Source: Globodera rostochiensis
Lineage: Eukaryota > Nematoda > Chromadorea > Rhabditida > Heteroderidae
Assembly (NCBI GenBank): GCA_018350325.1
Contig: JAEVLN010000003.1
Coordinates: forward strand, 5,349,758-5,413,757
Direction of reading: 5' to 3'
Length of the DNA stretch: 64,000 nucleotides
Shown here piece by piece: positions 1-12,838 of the stretch. The notes beneath the pieces are model-generated. The model searched no databases, was not told the origin of the DNA, and was given only the letters and a program-made list of their open reading frames with translations. The first letter of the stretch is position 1, and every line of letters begins with the position of its first letter. Position numbers and translations under genes: made by a program.

Positions 1-3000
1 CTAAATTTAAATGTTCTTGGTTATCGACCATTCTTTGGGAAAAATTAGGCCAAGACTTCCGGTTTCTAGCTGAAAAGAGTTTGTGATTTTTTAGCGCTTG
101 TAAAAAGGTAATTTAGAGGACCTAAATTTAAATGTTCTTGGTTATCGACCATTCTTTGGAAAAATTATGCCAAGACTTCCGGTTTCTAACTAAAAAGAGT
201 TTGTGATTTTTTAGCGCTTGTAAAAAGGTAATTTAGAGGACCTAAATTTAAATGTTCTTGGTTATCGACCATTCTTTGGGAAAAATTAGGCCAAGACTTC
301 CGGTTTCTAGCTGAAAAGAGTTTGTGATTTTTTAGCGCTTGTAAAAAGGTAATTTAGAGGACCTAAATTTAAATGTTCTTGGTTATCGACCATTCTTTGG
401 AAAAATTAGGCCAAGACTTCCGGTTTCTAACTAAAAAGAGTTTGTGATTTTTTAGCGCTTGTAAAAAGGTAATTTAGAGGACCTAAATTTAAATGTTCTT
501 GGTTATCGACCATTCTTTGGAAAAATTAGGCCAAGACTTCCGGTTTCTAACTAAAAAGAGTTTGTGATTTTTTAGCGCTTGTAAAAGGGTAATTTAGAGG
601 ACCTAAATTTAAATTTCTTGGTTATCGACCATTCTTTGGGAAAAATTAGGCCAAGACTTCCGGTTTCTAACTGAAAAGCGTTTGTGATTTTTTAGCGCTT
701 GTAAAAGGATAATTTAGAGGACCTAAATTTAAATGTTTTGGTTATCGACCATTCTTTGGGAAAAATTAGGCCAAGACTTCCGGTTTCTAACTGAAAAGAG
801 TTTGTGATTTTTTAGCGCTTGTATAAGGGTAATTTAGAGGAGGATAAATTTAAATGTTCTTGGTTATCGACCATTCTTTGGGAAAAATTAGGCCAAGACT
901 TCGGTTCTAACTAAAAGAGTTTGTGATTTTTTTAGCGCTTGTAAAAGGGTAATTTAGAGGCTAAATTTAAATGTTTTGGTTATCGACCATTCTTTGGGAA
1001 AAATTAGGCCAAGACTTCGTTTCTACTGAAAAGAGTTTGTGATTTTTTAGCGCTTGTAAAAGGTAATTTAGAGGACAAATTTAAATGTCTTGGTTATCGA
1101 CCATTCTTTGGGAAAAATTAGGCCAAGACTTCCTTTTCTAACTGAAAAGAGTTTGTGATTTTTTAGCGCTTGTAAAAGGGTAATTTAGAGGATAAATTTA
1201 AATGTTCTTGATCGACCATTCTTTGGGAAAAAATTTTGCCAAGACTTCCGGTTTCTAACTGAAAAGAGTTTGTGATTTTTTAGCGCTTGTAAAAGGGTAA
1301 TTTAGAGGACATAAATTTAAATGTTCTTGGTTATCGACCATTCTTTGGAAAAATTAGGCCAAGACTTCCGGTTTCTAACTGAAAAGAGTTTGTGATTTTT
1401 TAGCGCTTGTAAAAGGGTAATTTAGAGGACCTAAATTTAAATGTTTTGGTTATCGACCATTCTTTGGGAAAAATTTTGCCAAGACTTCCGGTTTCTAACT
1501 GAAAAGAGTTTGTGATTTTTTAGCGCTTGTAAAAGGGTAATTTAGAGGACATAAATTTAAATGTTCTTGGTTATCGACCATTCTTTGGAAAAATTAGGCC
1601 AAGACTTCCGGTTTCTAACTAAAAAGAGTTTGTGATTTTTTAGCGCTTGTAAAAGGGTAATTTAGAGGACCTAAATTTAAATGTTCTTGGTTATCGACCA
1701 TTCTTTGGGAAAAATTAGGCCAAGACTTCCGGTTTCTAGCTGAAAAGAGTTTGTGATTTTTTAGCGCTTGTAAAAAGGTAATTTAGAGGACCTAAATTTA
1801 AATGTTCTTGGTTATCGACCATTCTTTGGAAAAATTAGGCCAAGACTTCCGGTTTCTAACTGAAAAGAGTTTGTGATTTTTTAGCGCTTGTAAAGGGTAA
1901 TTTAGAGGACCTAAATTTAAATGTTTTGGTTATCGACCATTCTTTGGGAAAAATTAGGCCAAGACTTCCGGTTTCTAACTGAAAAGAGTTTGTGATTTTT
2001 TAGCGCTTGTAAAAGGGTAATTTAGAGGACATAAATTTAAATGTTCTTGGTTATCGACCATTCTTTGTGAAAAATTAAGCCAAGCCTTCCGGTTTCTAAA
2101 AAGGGTAATTTAGAGGACATAAATTTAAATGTTCTTGGTTATCGACCATTCTTTGTGAAAAATTAAGCCAAGCCTTCCGGTTTCTAAAAAGGGTAATTTA
2201 GAGGACCTAAATTTAAATGTTCTTGGTTATCGACCATTCTTTGGGAAAAATTAGGCCAAGACTTCCGGTTTCTAACTGAAAAGAGTTTGTGATTTTTTAG
2301 CGCTGGTAAAAGTGTAATTTAGAGGACATAAATTTAAATGTTCTTGGTTATCGACCATTCTTTGGGAAAAATTAGGCCAAGACTTTCGGTTTCTAACTGA
2401 AAAGAGTTTGTGAATTTTAGCGCTTGTAAAAGGGTAATTTAGAGGACCTAAATTTAAATGTTCTTGGTTATCGACCATTCTTTGTGAAATTAAGCCAAGC
2501 CTTCCGGTTTCTAAAAAGGGTAATTTAGAGGACCTAAATTTAAATGTTCTTGGTTATCGACCATTCTTTGGGAAAAATTAGGCCAAGACTTCCGGTTTCT
2601 AACTGAAAAGAGTTTGTGATTTTTTAGCGCTGGTAAAAGTGTAATTTAGAGGACCTAAATTTAAATGTTCTTGGTTATCGACCATTCTTTGGAAAAATTA
2701 GGCCAAGACTTCCGGTTTCTAACTGAAAAGAGTTTGTGAATTTTAGCGCTTGTAAAAGGGTAATTTAGAGGACCTAAATTTAAATGTTCTTGGTTATCGA
2801 CCATTCTTTGGGAAAAATTAGGCCAAGACTTCCGGTTTCTAACTGAAAAGAGTTTGTGATTTTTTAGCGCTGGTAAAAGTGTAATTTAGAGGACATAAAT
2901 TTAAATGTTCTTGGTTATCGACCATTCTTTGTGAAAAATTAGGCCAAGACTTCCGGTTTCTAACTGAAAAGAGTTTGTGATTTTTTAGCGCTGGTAAAAG

Positions 3001-6000
3001 GGTAATTTAGAGGACCTAAATTTAAATGTTCTTGGTTATCGACCATTCTTTGGGAAAAATTAGGCCAAGACTTCCGGTTTCTAACTGAAAAGAGTTTGTG
3101 ATTTTTTAGCGCTTGTAAAAGGGTAATTTAGAGGACCTAAATTTAAATGTTTTGGTTATCGACCATTCTTTGGGAAAAATTAGGCCAAGACTTCCGGTTT
3201 CTAACTGAAAAGAGTTTGTGATTTTTTAGCGCTTGTAAAAGGGTAATTTAGAGGACCTAAATTTAAATGTTTTGGTTATCGACCATTCTTTGGGAAAAAT
3301 TAGGCCAAGACTTCCGGTTTCTAACTGAAAAGAGTTTGTGATTTTTTAGCGCTTGTAAAAGGGTAATTTAGAGGACCTAAATTTAAATGTTTTGGTTATC
3401 GACCATTCTTTGGGAAAAATTAGGCCAAGACTTCCTCCGGTTTCTAACTGAAAGAGTTTGTGATTTTTTAGCGCTTTGTAAAAGGGTAATAGAGGACCTA
3501 AATTTAAATGTTTTGGTTATCGACCATTCTTTGGGAAAAATTAGGCCGACTTCCGGTTTCTACTGAAAAGAGTTTGTGATTTTTTTAGCGCTTTGTAAAA
3601 GGGTATTAGAGGACCTAAATTTAAATGTTCTTGGTTATCGACCATTCTTTGGGAAAAATTAGGAATTTTGGTTTCTAACTGAAAAGAGTTTGTGATTTTT
3701 TAGCGCTGGTAAAAGTGTAATTTAGAGGACATAAATTTAAATGTTCTTGGTTATCGACCATTCTTTGGGAAAAATTAGGCCAAGACTTCCGGTTTCTAAC
3801 TGAAAAGAGTTTGTGATTTTTTAGCGCTGGTAAAAGTGTAATTTAGAGTTCTAAAAAGGGTAATTTAGAGGACCTAAATTTAAATGTTCTTGGTTATCGA
3901 CCATTCTTTGGGAAAAATTAGGCCAAGACTTCCGGTTTCTAACTGAAAAGAGTTTGTGATTTTTTAGCGCTGGTAAAAGTGTAATTTAGAGTTCTAAAAA
4001 GGGTAATTTAGAGGACCTAAATTTAAATGTTCTTGGTTATCGACCATTCTTTGGGAAAAATTAGGCCAAGACTTCCGGTTTCTAACTGAAAAGAGTTTGT
4101 GATTTTTTAGCGCTGGTAAAAGTGTAATTTAGAGGACATAAATTTAAATGTTCTTGGTTATCGACCATTCTTTGGGAAAAATTAGGCCAAGACTTCCGGT
4201 TTCTAACTGAAAAGAGTTTGTGATTTTTTAGCGCTTGTAAAAGGGTAATTTAGAGGACCTAAATTTAAATGTTTTGGTTATCGACCATTCTTTGGGAAAA
4301 ATTAGGCCAAGACTTCCGGTTTCTAACTGAAAAGAGTTTGTGATTTTTTAGCGCTTGTAAAAGGGTAATTTAGAGGACCTAAATTTAAATGTTCTTGGTT
4401 ATCGACCATTCTTTGGGAAAAATTAGGCCAAGACTCCCGGTTTCTAACTGAAAAGAGTTTGTGATTTTTTAGCGCTGGTAAAAGTGTAATTTAGAGGACA
4501 TAAATTTAAATGTTCTTGGTTATCGACCATTCTTTGGGAAAAATTAGGCCAAGACTTCCGGTTTCTAACTGAAAAGAGTTTGTGATTTTTTAGCGCTTGT
4601 AAAAGGGTAATTTAGAGGACCTAAATTTAAATGTTCTTGGTTATCGACCATTCTTTGGGAAAAATTAGGCCAAGACTTCCGGTTTCTAACTGAAAAGAGT
4701 TTGTGATTTTTTAGCGCTGGTAAAAGTGTAATTTAGAGGACATAAATTTAAATGTTCTTGGTTATCGACCATTCTTTGTGAAAAATTAAGCCAAGACTAC
4801 TTCCGGTTCTAACTGAAAAGAGTTTGTGATTTTTTAGCGCTTGTAAGGGTAATTTAGAGGACCTAAATTTAAATTTCTTGGTTATCGACCATTCTTTGGG
4901 AAATTAGGCCAAGACTTCCTGTTTCTACTGAAAAGAGTTGATTTTTTAGCGCTTGTAAAAGGGTAATTTAGAGGACCTAAATTTAAATGTTCTTGGTTAT
5001 CGACCATTCTTTGGGAAAAATTAGGCCAAGACTTCCGGTTTCTGAAAAGAGTTTGTGATTTTTTAGCGCTTATAAAAGGGTAATTTAGAGGACCTAAATT
5101 TAAATGTTCTTGGTTATCGACCATTCTTTGGGAAAAATTAGGCCAAGACTCCCGGTTTCTAACTGAAAAGAGTTTGTGATTTTTTAGCGCTGGTAAAAGT
5201 GTAATTTAGAGGACATAAATTTAAATGTTCTTGGTTATCGACCATTCTTTGTGAAAAATTAAGCCAAGCCTTCCGGTTTCTAAAAAGGGTAATTTAGAGG
5301 ACCTAAATTTAAATGTTCTTGGTTATCGACCATTCTTTGGGAAAAATTAGGCCAAGACTTCCGGTTTCTAACTGAAAAGAGTTTGTGATTTTTTAGCGCT
5401 TGTAAAAGGGTAATTTAGAGGACATAAATTTAAATGTTCTTGGTTATCGACCATTCTTTGGAAAAATTAGGCCAAGACTTCCGGTTTCTAACTAAAAAGA
5501 GTTTGTGATTTTTTAGCGCTTGTAAAAGGGTAATTTAGAGGACCTAAATTTAAATTTCTTGGTTATCGACCATTCTTTGGGAAAAATTAGGCCAAGACTT
5601 CCTGTTTCTGAAAAGAGTTTGTGATTTTTTAGCGCTTGTAAAAGGGTAATTTAGAGGACCTAAATTTAAATGTTCTTGGTTATCGACCATTCTTTGGGAA
5701 AAATTTTAGGCCAAGACTTCCTGTTCTACTGAAAAGAGTTTGTTTTTTAGCGCTTGTAAAAGGGTAATTTAGAGGACCTAAATTTAAATTTCTTGGTTAT
5801 CGACCATTCTTTGGGAAAAATTAGGCCAAGACTTCCTGTTTCTGAAAAGAGTTTGTGATTTTTTAGCGCTTGTAAAAGGGTAATTTAGAGGACCTAAATT
5901 TAAATGTTCTTGGTTATCGACCATTCTTTGGAAAAATTAGGCCAAGACTTCCGGTTTCTAACTGAAAAGAGTTTGTGATTTTTTAGCGCTTGTAAAGGGT

Positions 6001-9000
6001 AATTTAGAGGACCTAAATTTAAATGTTTTGGTTATCGACCATTCTTTGGGAAAAATTAGGCCAAGACTTCCGGTTTCTAACTGAAAAGAGTTTGTGATTT
6101 TTTAGCGCTTGTAAAAAGGTAATTTAGAGGACCTAAATTTAAATGTTCTTGGTTATCGACCATTCTTTGGGAAAAATTAGGCCAAGACTTCCGGTTTCTA
6201 GCTGAAAAGAGTTTGTGATTTTTTAGCGCTTGTAAAAAGGTAATTTAGAGGACCTAAATTTAAATGTTCTTGGTTATCGACCATTCTTTGGAAAAATTAG
6301 GCCAAGACTTCCGGTTTCTAACTGAAAAGCGTTTGTGATTTTTTAGCGCTTGTAAAAGGATAATTTAGAGGACCTAAATTTAAATGTTTTGGTTATCGAC
6401 CATTCTTTGGGAAAAATTAGGCCAAGACTTCCGGTTTCTAAAAAAGGTAATTTAGAGGACCTAAATTTAAATGTTCTTGGTTATCGACCATTCTTTGGGA
6501 AAAATTAGGCCAAGACTCCCGGTTTCTAACTGAAAAAAAGAGTTTGTGATTTTTTAGCGCTTGTAAAGTAATTTAGAGGACAATTTAAATGTTCTTGGTT
6601 ATCGACCATTCTTTGGAAAAATTAGGCCAAGACTTCCGGTTTCTAACTAAAAAGAGTTTGTGATTTTTTAGCGCTTGTAAAAGGGTAATTTAGAGGACCT
6701 AAATTTAAATTTCTTGGTTATCGACCATTCTTTGGGAAAAATTAGGCCAAGACTTCCGGTTTCTAACTGAAAAGCGTTTGTGATTTTTTAGCGCTTGTAA
6801 AAGGATAATTTAGAGGACCTAAATTTAAATGTTTTGGTTATCGACCATTCTTTGGGAAAAATTAGGCCAAGACTTCCGGTTTCTAACTGAAAAGAGTTTG
6901 TGATTTTTTAGCGCTTGTAAAAGGGTAATTTAGAGGACCTAAATTTAAATGTTTTGGTTATCGACCATTCTTTGGAAAAATTAGGCCAAGACTTCCGGGT
7001 TCTAACTAAAAAGAGTTTGTGATTTTTTAGCGCTTGTAAAAGGGTAATTTAGAGGACCTAAATTTAAATGTTTTGGTTATCGACCATTCTTTGGGAAAAA
7101 TTAGGCCAAGACTTCCGGTTTCTAACTGAAAAGAGTTTGTGATTTTTTAGCGCTTGTAAAAGGGTAATTTAGAGGACCTAAATTTAAATGTTTTGGTTAT
7201 CGACCATTCTTTGGGAAAAATTAGGCCAAGACTTCTGGTTTCTAACTGAAAAGAGTTTGTGATTTTTTAGCGCTTGTAAAAGGGTAATTTAGAGGACCTA
7301 AATTTAAATGTTTTGGTTATCGACCATTCTTTGGGAAAAATTAGGCCAAGACTTCCGGTTTCTAACTGAAAAGAGTTTGTGATTTTTTAGCGCTTGTAAA
7401 AGGGTAATTTAGAGGACCTAAATTTAAATGTTTTGGTTATCGACCATTCTTTGGGAAAAATTAGGCCAAGACTTCCTGTTTCTGAAAAGAGTTTGTGATT
7501 TTTTAGCGTTTGTAAAAGGGTAATTTAGAGGACCTAAATTTAAATTTCTTGGTTATCGACCATTCTTTGGGAAAAATTAGGCCAAGACTTCTGGTTTCTA
7601 ACTGAAAAGAGTTTGTGATTTTTTAGCGCTTGTAAAAGGGTAATTTAGAGGACCTAAATTTAAATGTTTTGGTTATCGACCATTCTTTGGGAAAAATTTT
7701 GCCAAGACTTCCGGTTTCTAACTGAAAAGAGTTTGTGATTTTTTAGCGCTTGTAAAAGGGTAATTTAGAGGACATAAATTTAAATGTTCTTGGTTATCGA
7801 CCATTCTTTGGAAAAATTAGGCCAAGACTTCCGGTTTCTAACTGAAAAGAGTTGTGATTTTTTTAGCGCTTGTAAAGGGTAATTTAGAGGACCTAAATTT
7901 AAATGTTTTGGTTATCGACCATTCTTTGGGAAAAATTAGGCCAAGACTTCCGGTTTCTAACTGAAAAGAGTTTGTGATTTTTTAGCGATTGTAAAGGGGT
8001 AATTTAGAGGACCTAAATTTAAATGTTCTTGGTTATCGACCATTCTTTGGGAAAAATTAGGCCAAGACTTCCGGTTTCTAGCTGAAAAGAGTTTGTGATT
8101 TTTTAGCGCTTGTAAAAAGGTAATTTAGAGGACCTAAATTTAAATGTTCTTGGTTATCGACCATTCTTTGGAAAAATTAGGCCAAGACTTCCGGTTTCTA
8201 ACTGAAAAGAGTTTGTGATTTTTTAGCGCTTGTAAAGGGGTAATTTAGAGGACCTAAATTTAAATGTTCTTGGTTATCGACCATTCTTTGGAAAAATTAG
8301 GCCAAGACTTCCGGTTTCTAACTAAAAAGAGTTTGTGATTTTTTAGCGCTTGTAAAAGGGTAATTTAGAGGACCTAAATTTAAATTTCTTGGTTATCGAC
8401 CATTCTTTGGGAAAAATTAGGCCAAGAGTTCCGGTTTCTAACTGAAAAGAGTTTGTGATTTTTTAGCGCTTGTAAAAGGATAATTTAGAGGACCTAAATT
8501 TAAATGTTTTGGTTATCGACCATTCTTTGGGAAAAATTAGGCCAAGACTTCCGGTTTCTAACTGAAAAGAGTTTGTGATTTTTTAGCGCTTGTAAAAGGG
8601 TAATTTAGAGGACCTAAATTTAAATGTTTTGGTTATCGACCATTCTTTGGGAAAAATTAGGCCAAGACTTCTGGTTTCTAACTGAAAAGAGTTTGTGATT
8701 TTTTAGCGCTTGTAAAAGGGTAATTTAGAGGACCTAAATTTAAATGTTTTGGTTATCGACCATTCTTTGGGAAAAATTAGGCCAAGACTTCTGGTTTCTA
8801 ACTGAAAAGAGTTTGTGATTTTTTAGCGCTTGTAAAAGGGTAATTTAGAGGACCTAAATTTAAATGTTATGGTTATCGACCATTCTTTGGGAAAAATTAG
8901 GCCAAGACTTCCGGTTTCTAACTAAAAAGAGTTTGTGATTTTTTAGCGCTTGTAAAAGGGTAATTTAGAGGACCTAAATTTAAATGTTCTTGGCTATCGA

Positions 9001-9093
9001 CCATTCTTTGGGAAAAATTAGGCCAAGTTCCGGTTTCTAACTGAAAAGAGTTTGTGATTTTTTAGCGCTTGTAAAAGGGTAATTTAGAGGACC
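1..9093. repeat. Sat1: tandem satellite, ~120-bp monomer
   Basis: About 75 head-to-tail copies of a monomer containing TTATCGACCATTCTTTGGG, a GGCCAAGACTTCCGG block and TTTTTTAGCGCTTGTAAAA. The period is 120 bp (copies start near 121, 241, 361, 481). Variants differ by 1-3 bases, such as GTTCTTGG/GTTTTGG and AACTGAAAAG/AACTAAAAAG. Some monomers are shortened by loss of about 40 bp, for example near 2090-2200 and 2500-2520. The array runs off the left edge of the window. Short open frames on the minus strand are repeat translations, not genes. Confidence 0.97.
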
Positions 9094-10486
9094 TATTGCA
9101 AACATTAAATTATTCCATTTTGGCCAGTCTCTTTTACCTGAAACTAGCTGAAAATAATAGTTTCGTGAAAATAGCTGAAAATAATAGTTTCGAAATAAGA
9201 TTCAGCAGGGTGGTTTTAGGTTCCGCGCAATGGTTCTTTCACCCTAGGCCTTTTTTGCAAACATTAAATTATTCCATTTTGGCCAGTCTCTTTTACCTGA
9301 AACTAGCTGAGAATGATAGTTTAGAAATAAGATTCAGCAGGGTGGTTTTAGGTTCCGCGCAATGTTCTTTCACCCTAGGCTTTTTTTGCAAACGTTAAAT
9401 TATTCATTTTGGCCAGTCTCTTTTACCTGAAACTAGCTGAAAATAATAGTTTCGAAATAAGATTCAGCAGGGTGGTTTTAGGTTCCGCGCAATAGTTCTT
9501 TCACCCTAGGCTTTTTTTGCAAACATTAAATTATTCCATTTTGCCAGTCTCTTTTACCTGAAACTAGCTGAAAATAATAGTTTCGAAATAAGATTCAGCA
9601 GGGTGGTTTTAGGTTCCGCGCAATGGTTCTTTCACCCTAGGCTTTTTTTGCAAACATTAAATTATTCCATTTTGGCCAGTCTCTTTTACCTGAAACTAGC
9701 TGAGAATGATAGTTTAGAAATAAGATTCAGCAGGGTGGTTTTAGGTTCCGCGCATTGGTTCTTTCACCCTAGGCTTTTTTTGCAAACATTAAATTATTCC
9801 ATTTTGGCCAGTCTCTTTTACCTGAAACTAGCTGAAAATAATAGTTTCGAAATAAGATTCAGCAGGGTGGTTTTAGGTTCCGCGCAATGGTTCTTTCACC
9901 CTAGGCTTTTTTTGCAAACATTAAATTATTCCATTTTGGCCAGTCTCTTTTACCTGAAACTAGCTGAAAATAATAGTTTCGAAATAAGATTCAGCAGGGT
10001 GGTTTTAGGTTCCGCGCAATGGTTCTTTCACCCTAGGCTTTTTTTGCAAACATTAAATTATTCCATTTTGGCCAGTCTCTTTTACCTGAAACTAGCTGAA
10101 ATAATAGTTTCGAAATAAGATTCAGCAGGGTGGTTTTAGGTTCCGCGCAATGGTTCTTTCACCCTAGGCTTTTTTTGCAAACATTAAATTATTCCATTTT
10201 GGCCAGTCTCTTTTACCTGAAACTAGCTGAGAATAATAGTTTAGAAATAAGATTCAGCAGGGTGGTTTTAGGTTCCGCGCAATGGTTCTTTCACCCTAGG
10301 CTTTTTTTGCAAACATTAAATTATTCCATTTTGGCCAGTCTCTTTTACCTGAAACTAGCTGAAAATAATAGTTTCGAAATAAGATTCAGCAGGGTGGTTT
10401 TAGGTTCCGCGTAATGGTTCTTTCACCCTAGGCTTTTTTTGCAAACATTAAATTATTCCATTTTGGCCAGTCTCTTTTACCTGAAA
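9094..10486. repeat. Sat2: tandem satellite, ~131-bp monomer
   Basis: About 11 copies of a monomer that starts near AAACATTAAATTATTCC and contains CCTGAAACTAGCTGA and GGTTCCGCGCAATGGTTC. Copies recur about every 131 bp (9259, 9390, 9522, 9651, 9783 and onward). The first copy carries a small internal duplication near 9155-9185. The junction with sat1 at about 9093 is abrupt. The right end breaks within a monomer into a truncated tRNA-like sequence. Long plus-strand open frames here simply read through the repeat. Confidence 0.96.
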
Positions 10487-10527
10487 AAATTTGGGTGGAG
10501 GACGTGGGTTCGAGTCCCACCCGGGGC
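10487..10527 (+). repeat. Truncated tRNA-like repeat (3' half)
   Basis: Only the T-arm and 3' acceptor side of the tRNA-like unit seen complete at 11661-11732 is present, including GGTTCGAGTCCCACC and CCGGGGC. It joins the broken end of sat2 to the pseudogene on its right. Confidence 0.75.
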
Positions 10528-10573
10528 TCATTTTGCCTACTCGCTGATGCAGAAGATGCGTGACGCTGAATAC

Positions 10574-11293
10574 CCGTCGCCGATATTTGTCTCCGAAGTC
10601 AATAAGGACGCTATTCCCCAAACAGTATTTAGCCTCCGCTTCCCTTGGACCATTTGTCCTCGTTGCGATCAATCGGACAGCGAACCAACAACCATTCGTC
10701 TTTCAAAGTCTCGCTCAATGCATCGCATCTCCAATCGTTCACCCGTAAAATTGTTTTTTCTTCAAATGACACTGTAAGGATTTGAGTGTTCCGCTGGTTG
10801 GAAGCGAACGGTTAAAACCTATGGCGGGGGCAAAAGATCATCCATAAAGAAGAAGGCTAATGGGACGCCCCGGTAGCAGTTGGAAGAGCTGCCCACGGAT
10901 TGGGTGGAGGACGTGAGTTCGAGTCCCAACCGGGTGACATTTTGCCTATTCTTTACTACACAATGCCAGCAGAAAAATGCCAAGAAATTGACGATCGGTC
11001 GAATTGAAAAATTCCTTATGAGGAATTGCAAAAAATCACCATTTTCAGCGCCTCCATTCTTTCCGAATCACAAAAGCAATCCGCCACCTTCGGATGGCCA
11101 TCCCCGCGGGGCGTGTGCAACCATTTGGCCAATGCTTGCTCAGAAGAAGCGCCGGCACTGTCATCGGCCGGAAATTCGGGAAAAAGACCATAGGCTTGGA
11201 TCATTCGGAGTCTTGGGCAATCGCCGAGAACGCTCGGAGAGAATTGCGCAAACGGTCAAGAGCGGAGGAAGATAAAGAAATTCCGCAAAGGAT
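10574..11293 (-). pseudogene. Gene-family pseudogene D (exons 3-4 with inserted repeat)
   Basis: Minus-strand fragment of the gene family best preserved at 58.6-60.4 kb. Exon 3 survives from 11293 to about 11040 and encodes LGDCPRLRMIQAYGLF, PADDSAGASSEQALAKWL and HTPRGDGHPKV. It ends at an ATG|GTGATT donor. Exon 4 starts at 11014 after an AAG acceptor. It is split by about 195 bp of tRNA-like repeat (10771-10965) and resumes with [13 protein letters not shown], ending at a GACGG|GT donor near 10574. The 5' part of exon 3 is replaced by another tRNA-like unit at 11294. Exons 1 and 2 are absent. The segment is nearly identical, inverted, to 24980-25720. It is a non-functional relic. Confidence 0.85.
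10771..10965 (+). mobile_element. tRNA-derived SINE-like insertion in pseudogene D
   Basis: The unit runs from an AAGGATTTGAGTGTTCCGC flank through CGGTTAAAACC and GGCTAATGGGAC into a tRNA-like core at 10867-10936, then TTTTGCCTATTCTTTACT. The core has an acceptor-stem start (GCCCCGG), a box-A-like region missing two bases, and a box B (GTTCGAGTCC). It lies antisense inside exon 4 of the host pseudogene. The inverted copy at 25321-25515 has the same insertion point. Confidence 0.7.
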
Positions 11294-12040
11294 TTGAGTG
11301 TTCCGCTGGTTGGAAGCGAACGGTTAAAACGCCTATGGCGGGGGCAGAAGATCATCCATAAAGAAGGAGGCTAATGGGACGCCCCGGTAGCTCAGTTGGT
11401 GGAAGAGCTGCACGGATTGGGTGGAGGACGTGGTTCGAGTCCCACCCGGGGCTAACATTTTGCCTATTTTACTGGCACCGGATGGTTGCCCAACCGTCGC
11501 CAGCGAAGCGATCGATGTGAGATCGATCGATGGACCGAGGGACCGGTCCCGTTGAGGATGAAGCTGTAAGGATTTGAGTGTTCCGCTGGTTGGAAGTGAA
11601 CGGTTAAAACGCCTATGGCGGGGGCAAAAGATCATCCATAAAGAAGAAGGCTAATGGGACGCCCCGGTAGCTCAGTTGGAAGAGCTGGCCACGGATTGGT
11701 TGGAGGACGTGGGTTCGAGTCCCACCCGGGGCTAACATTTTGCCTATTCTTTACTGGTAGCACCGGATGGTTGCCCAACGGTCGCCAGCGAAGCGATCGA
11801 TGTGTGATCGATCGATGGACCGAGGGACCGGTCCCGTTGAGGATGAAGCTGTAAGGATTTGAGTGTTCCGCTGGTTGGAAGCGAACGGTTAAAACGCCTA
11901 TGGCGGGGGCAAAAGATCATCCATAAAGAAGAAGGCTAATGGGACGCCCCGGTAGCTCAGTTGGAAGAGCTGCCCACGGATTGGGTGAAGGACGTGGGTT
12001 CGAGTCCCACCCGGGGCTAACATTTTGCCTATTCTTACTC
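11294..12040 (+). repeat. Tandem tRNA-like units (three copies)
   Basis: Three plus-strand units have tRNA-like cores at 11381-11452, 11661-11732 and 11946-12017. Each core has a perfect 7-bp acceptor stem (GCCCCGG/CCGGGGC), box A TAGCTCAGTTGG, box B GGTTCGAGTCC and a 5-bp T stem. The anticodon arm is not canonical: the 23 nt between D and T arms cannot form a 5-bp stem with a 7-nt loop and a T at position 33. Between cores lies a body containing GATCGATCGATGG and GGACCGGTCCCGTTGAGG. The middle period is about 285 bp. These look like a tRNA-derived SINE or tandem tRNA pseudogenes. Box A and B would allow Pol III transcription, which is inferred. Confidence 0.7.
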
Positions 12041-12069
12041 AATTCTTTTTTTGAGAATTTTGCTTCATT

Positions 12070-12609
12070 TCTTGGGGGGGGGGGTCGGAGAAAAGTCCAA
12101 AAATAAATGATGAAATTGATCGGTTCGATTGAATTACCAAATTCCTTAAAATAAAGAATTTAAAACAGAAAAAGTTCAATAAAACAAATGCAAAAACTCA
12201 CCAATTTGAGTCCTTCCATTTCTGGCCAACTCGAATAACGTTGACATTTCAGCACCTTCGGAAGTCCATCCCTGCGGGGCGTGAGCAACCATTTGGCCAA
12301 AGCTTGGCCAGAAGAAGCGCCGGCACTGTCATCAGCCGGAAACTCGAGAAAAAGATTAAGGCATTCGATCACTCGGAGTTTTGGGCAATCGCCGAGAACG
12401 GTGGGAGAGAATTTGCGCAAACAGTCGAGATCGGAGGGAAGCAATTCAAATCAGCAAATGTTGTCTTTGAACAAAGGCCAAACATTTTTCCAAATGATTT
12501 CCAAACTGCGGCTTCCGAATGCGGATGTTCCAAAGCAAAGATTGGTCTCTTTGGAGTCGAAAAGTGGCCGATGCGTTGGAGAAATTCGACGACACGTTGA
12601 TCAATATAT
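12070..12609 (-). pseudogene. Gene-family pseudogene E (exon 3 and start of exon 4)
   Basis: Exon 3 runs from an acceptor (TTTTTTAG) at 12610 down to a GTGAGT donor at 12202. It encodes [16 protein letters not shown], then after a frameshift continues through [22 protein letters not shown] and [26 protein letters not shown] stands where the family has Gly in DNICG. Exon 4 begins at 12144 (EFGNSIEPINFII) and dissolves into a poly-C tract near 12076-12086, next to a tRNA-like unit. At least one frameshift and one nonsense codon make this a pseudogene. Exons 1 and 2 are not found. Confidence 0.85.
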
Positions 12610-12754
12610 CTAAAAAAGAAGAATGAAATAATTTTGGATCTACCTACTTCAGTTTATGCGTCCAATTAGAGTTACAGTCTAACAAAAGTTATTCTCAAGA
12701 ATGTGTTGAAATATTTTGGTTTATCCGGTGTTGAACGATGATAGCTAAATTATG

Positions 12755-12838
12755 CTGGAACCGGAACCGGTATCCGGATGTTTTTGAGCTATCCGGTATC
12801 CGGGGGACCCGGATAATATCCGGTTTTGTCCAATCCTA
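12755..12838. mobile_element. Short cluster of TATCCGG motifs with hAT-like right end
   Basis: Dense repeats of CCGGTATCCGG and CCGGATAATATCCGG end in a sequence whose reverse complement starts TAGGATTGGACAAAACCGG. This resembles the termini of the other hAT-like elements in the window. No matching left terminus or 8-bp duplication was found, so it is probably a truncated end. Confidence 0.35.

Noticed and set aside
1..9093. Centromere identity or a CENP-B box in sat1
   Set aside because: The monomer does not match the CENP-B box pattern, and cyst nematodes may be holocentric-like; nothing here supports a centromere call.
9096..10414. Plus-strand open frames with a repeated QTLNYSILASLFYLKLAEN peptide
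   Set aside because: Pure translation of the 131-bp satellite; frames break wherever monomer length changes.
11661..11732. Functional tRNA gene
   Set aside because: Acceptor, D and T arms are good, but the anticodon arm cannot form a 5-bp stem with a 7-nt loop and lacks T33.
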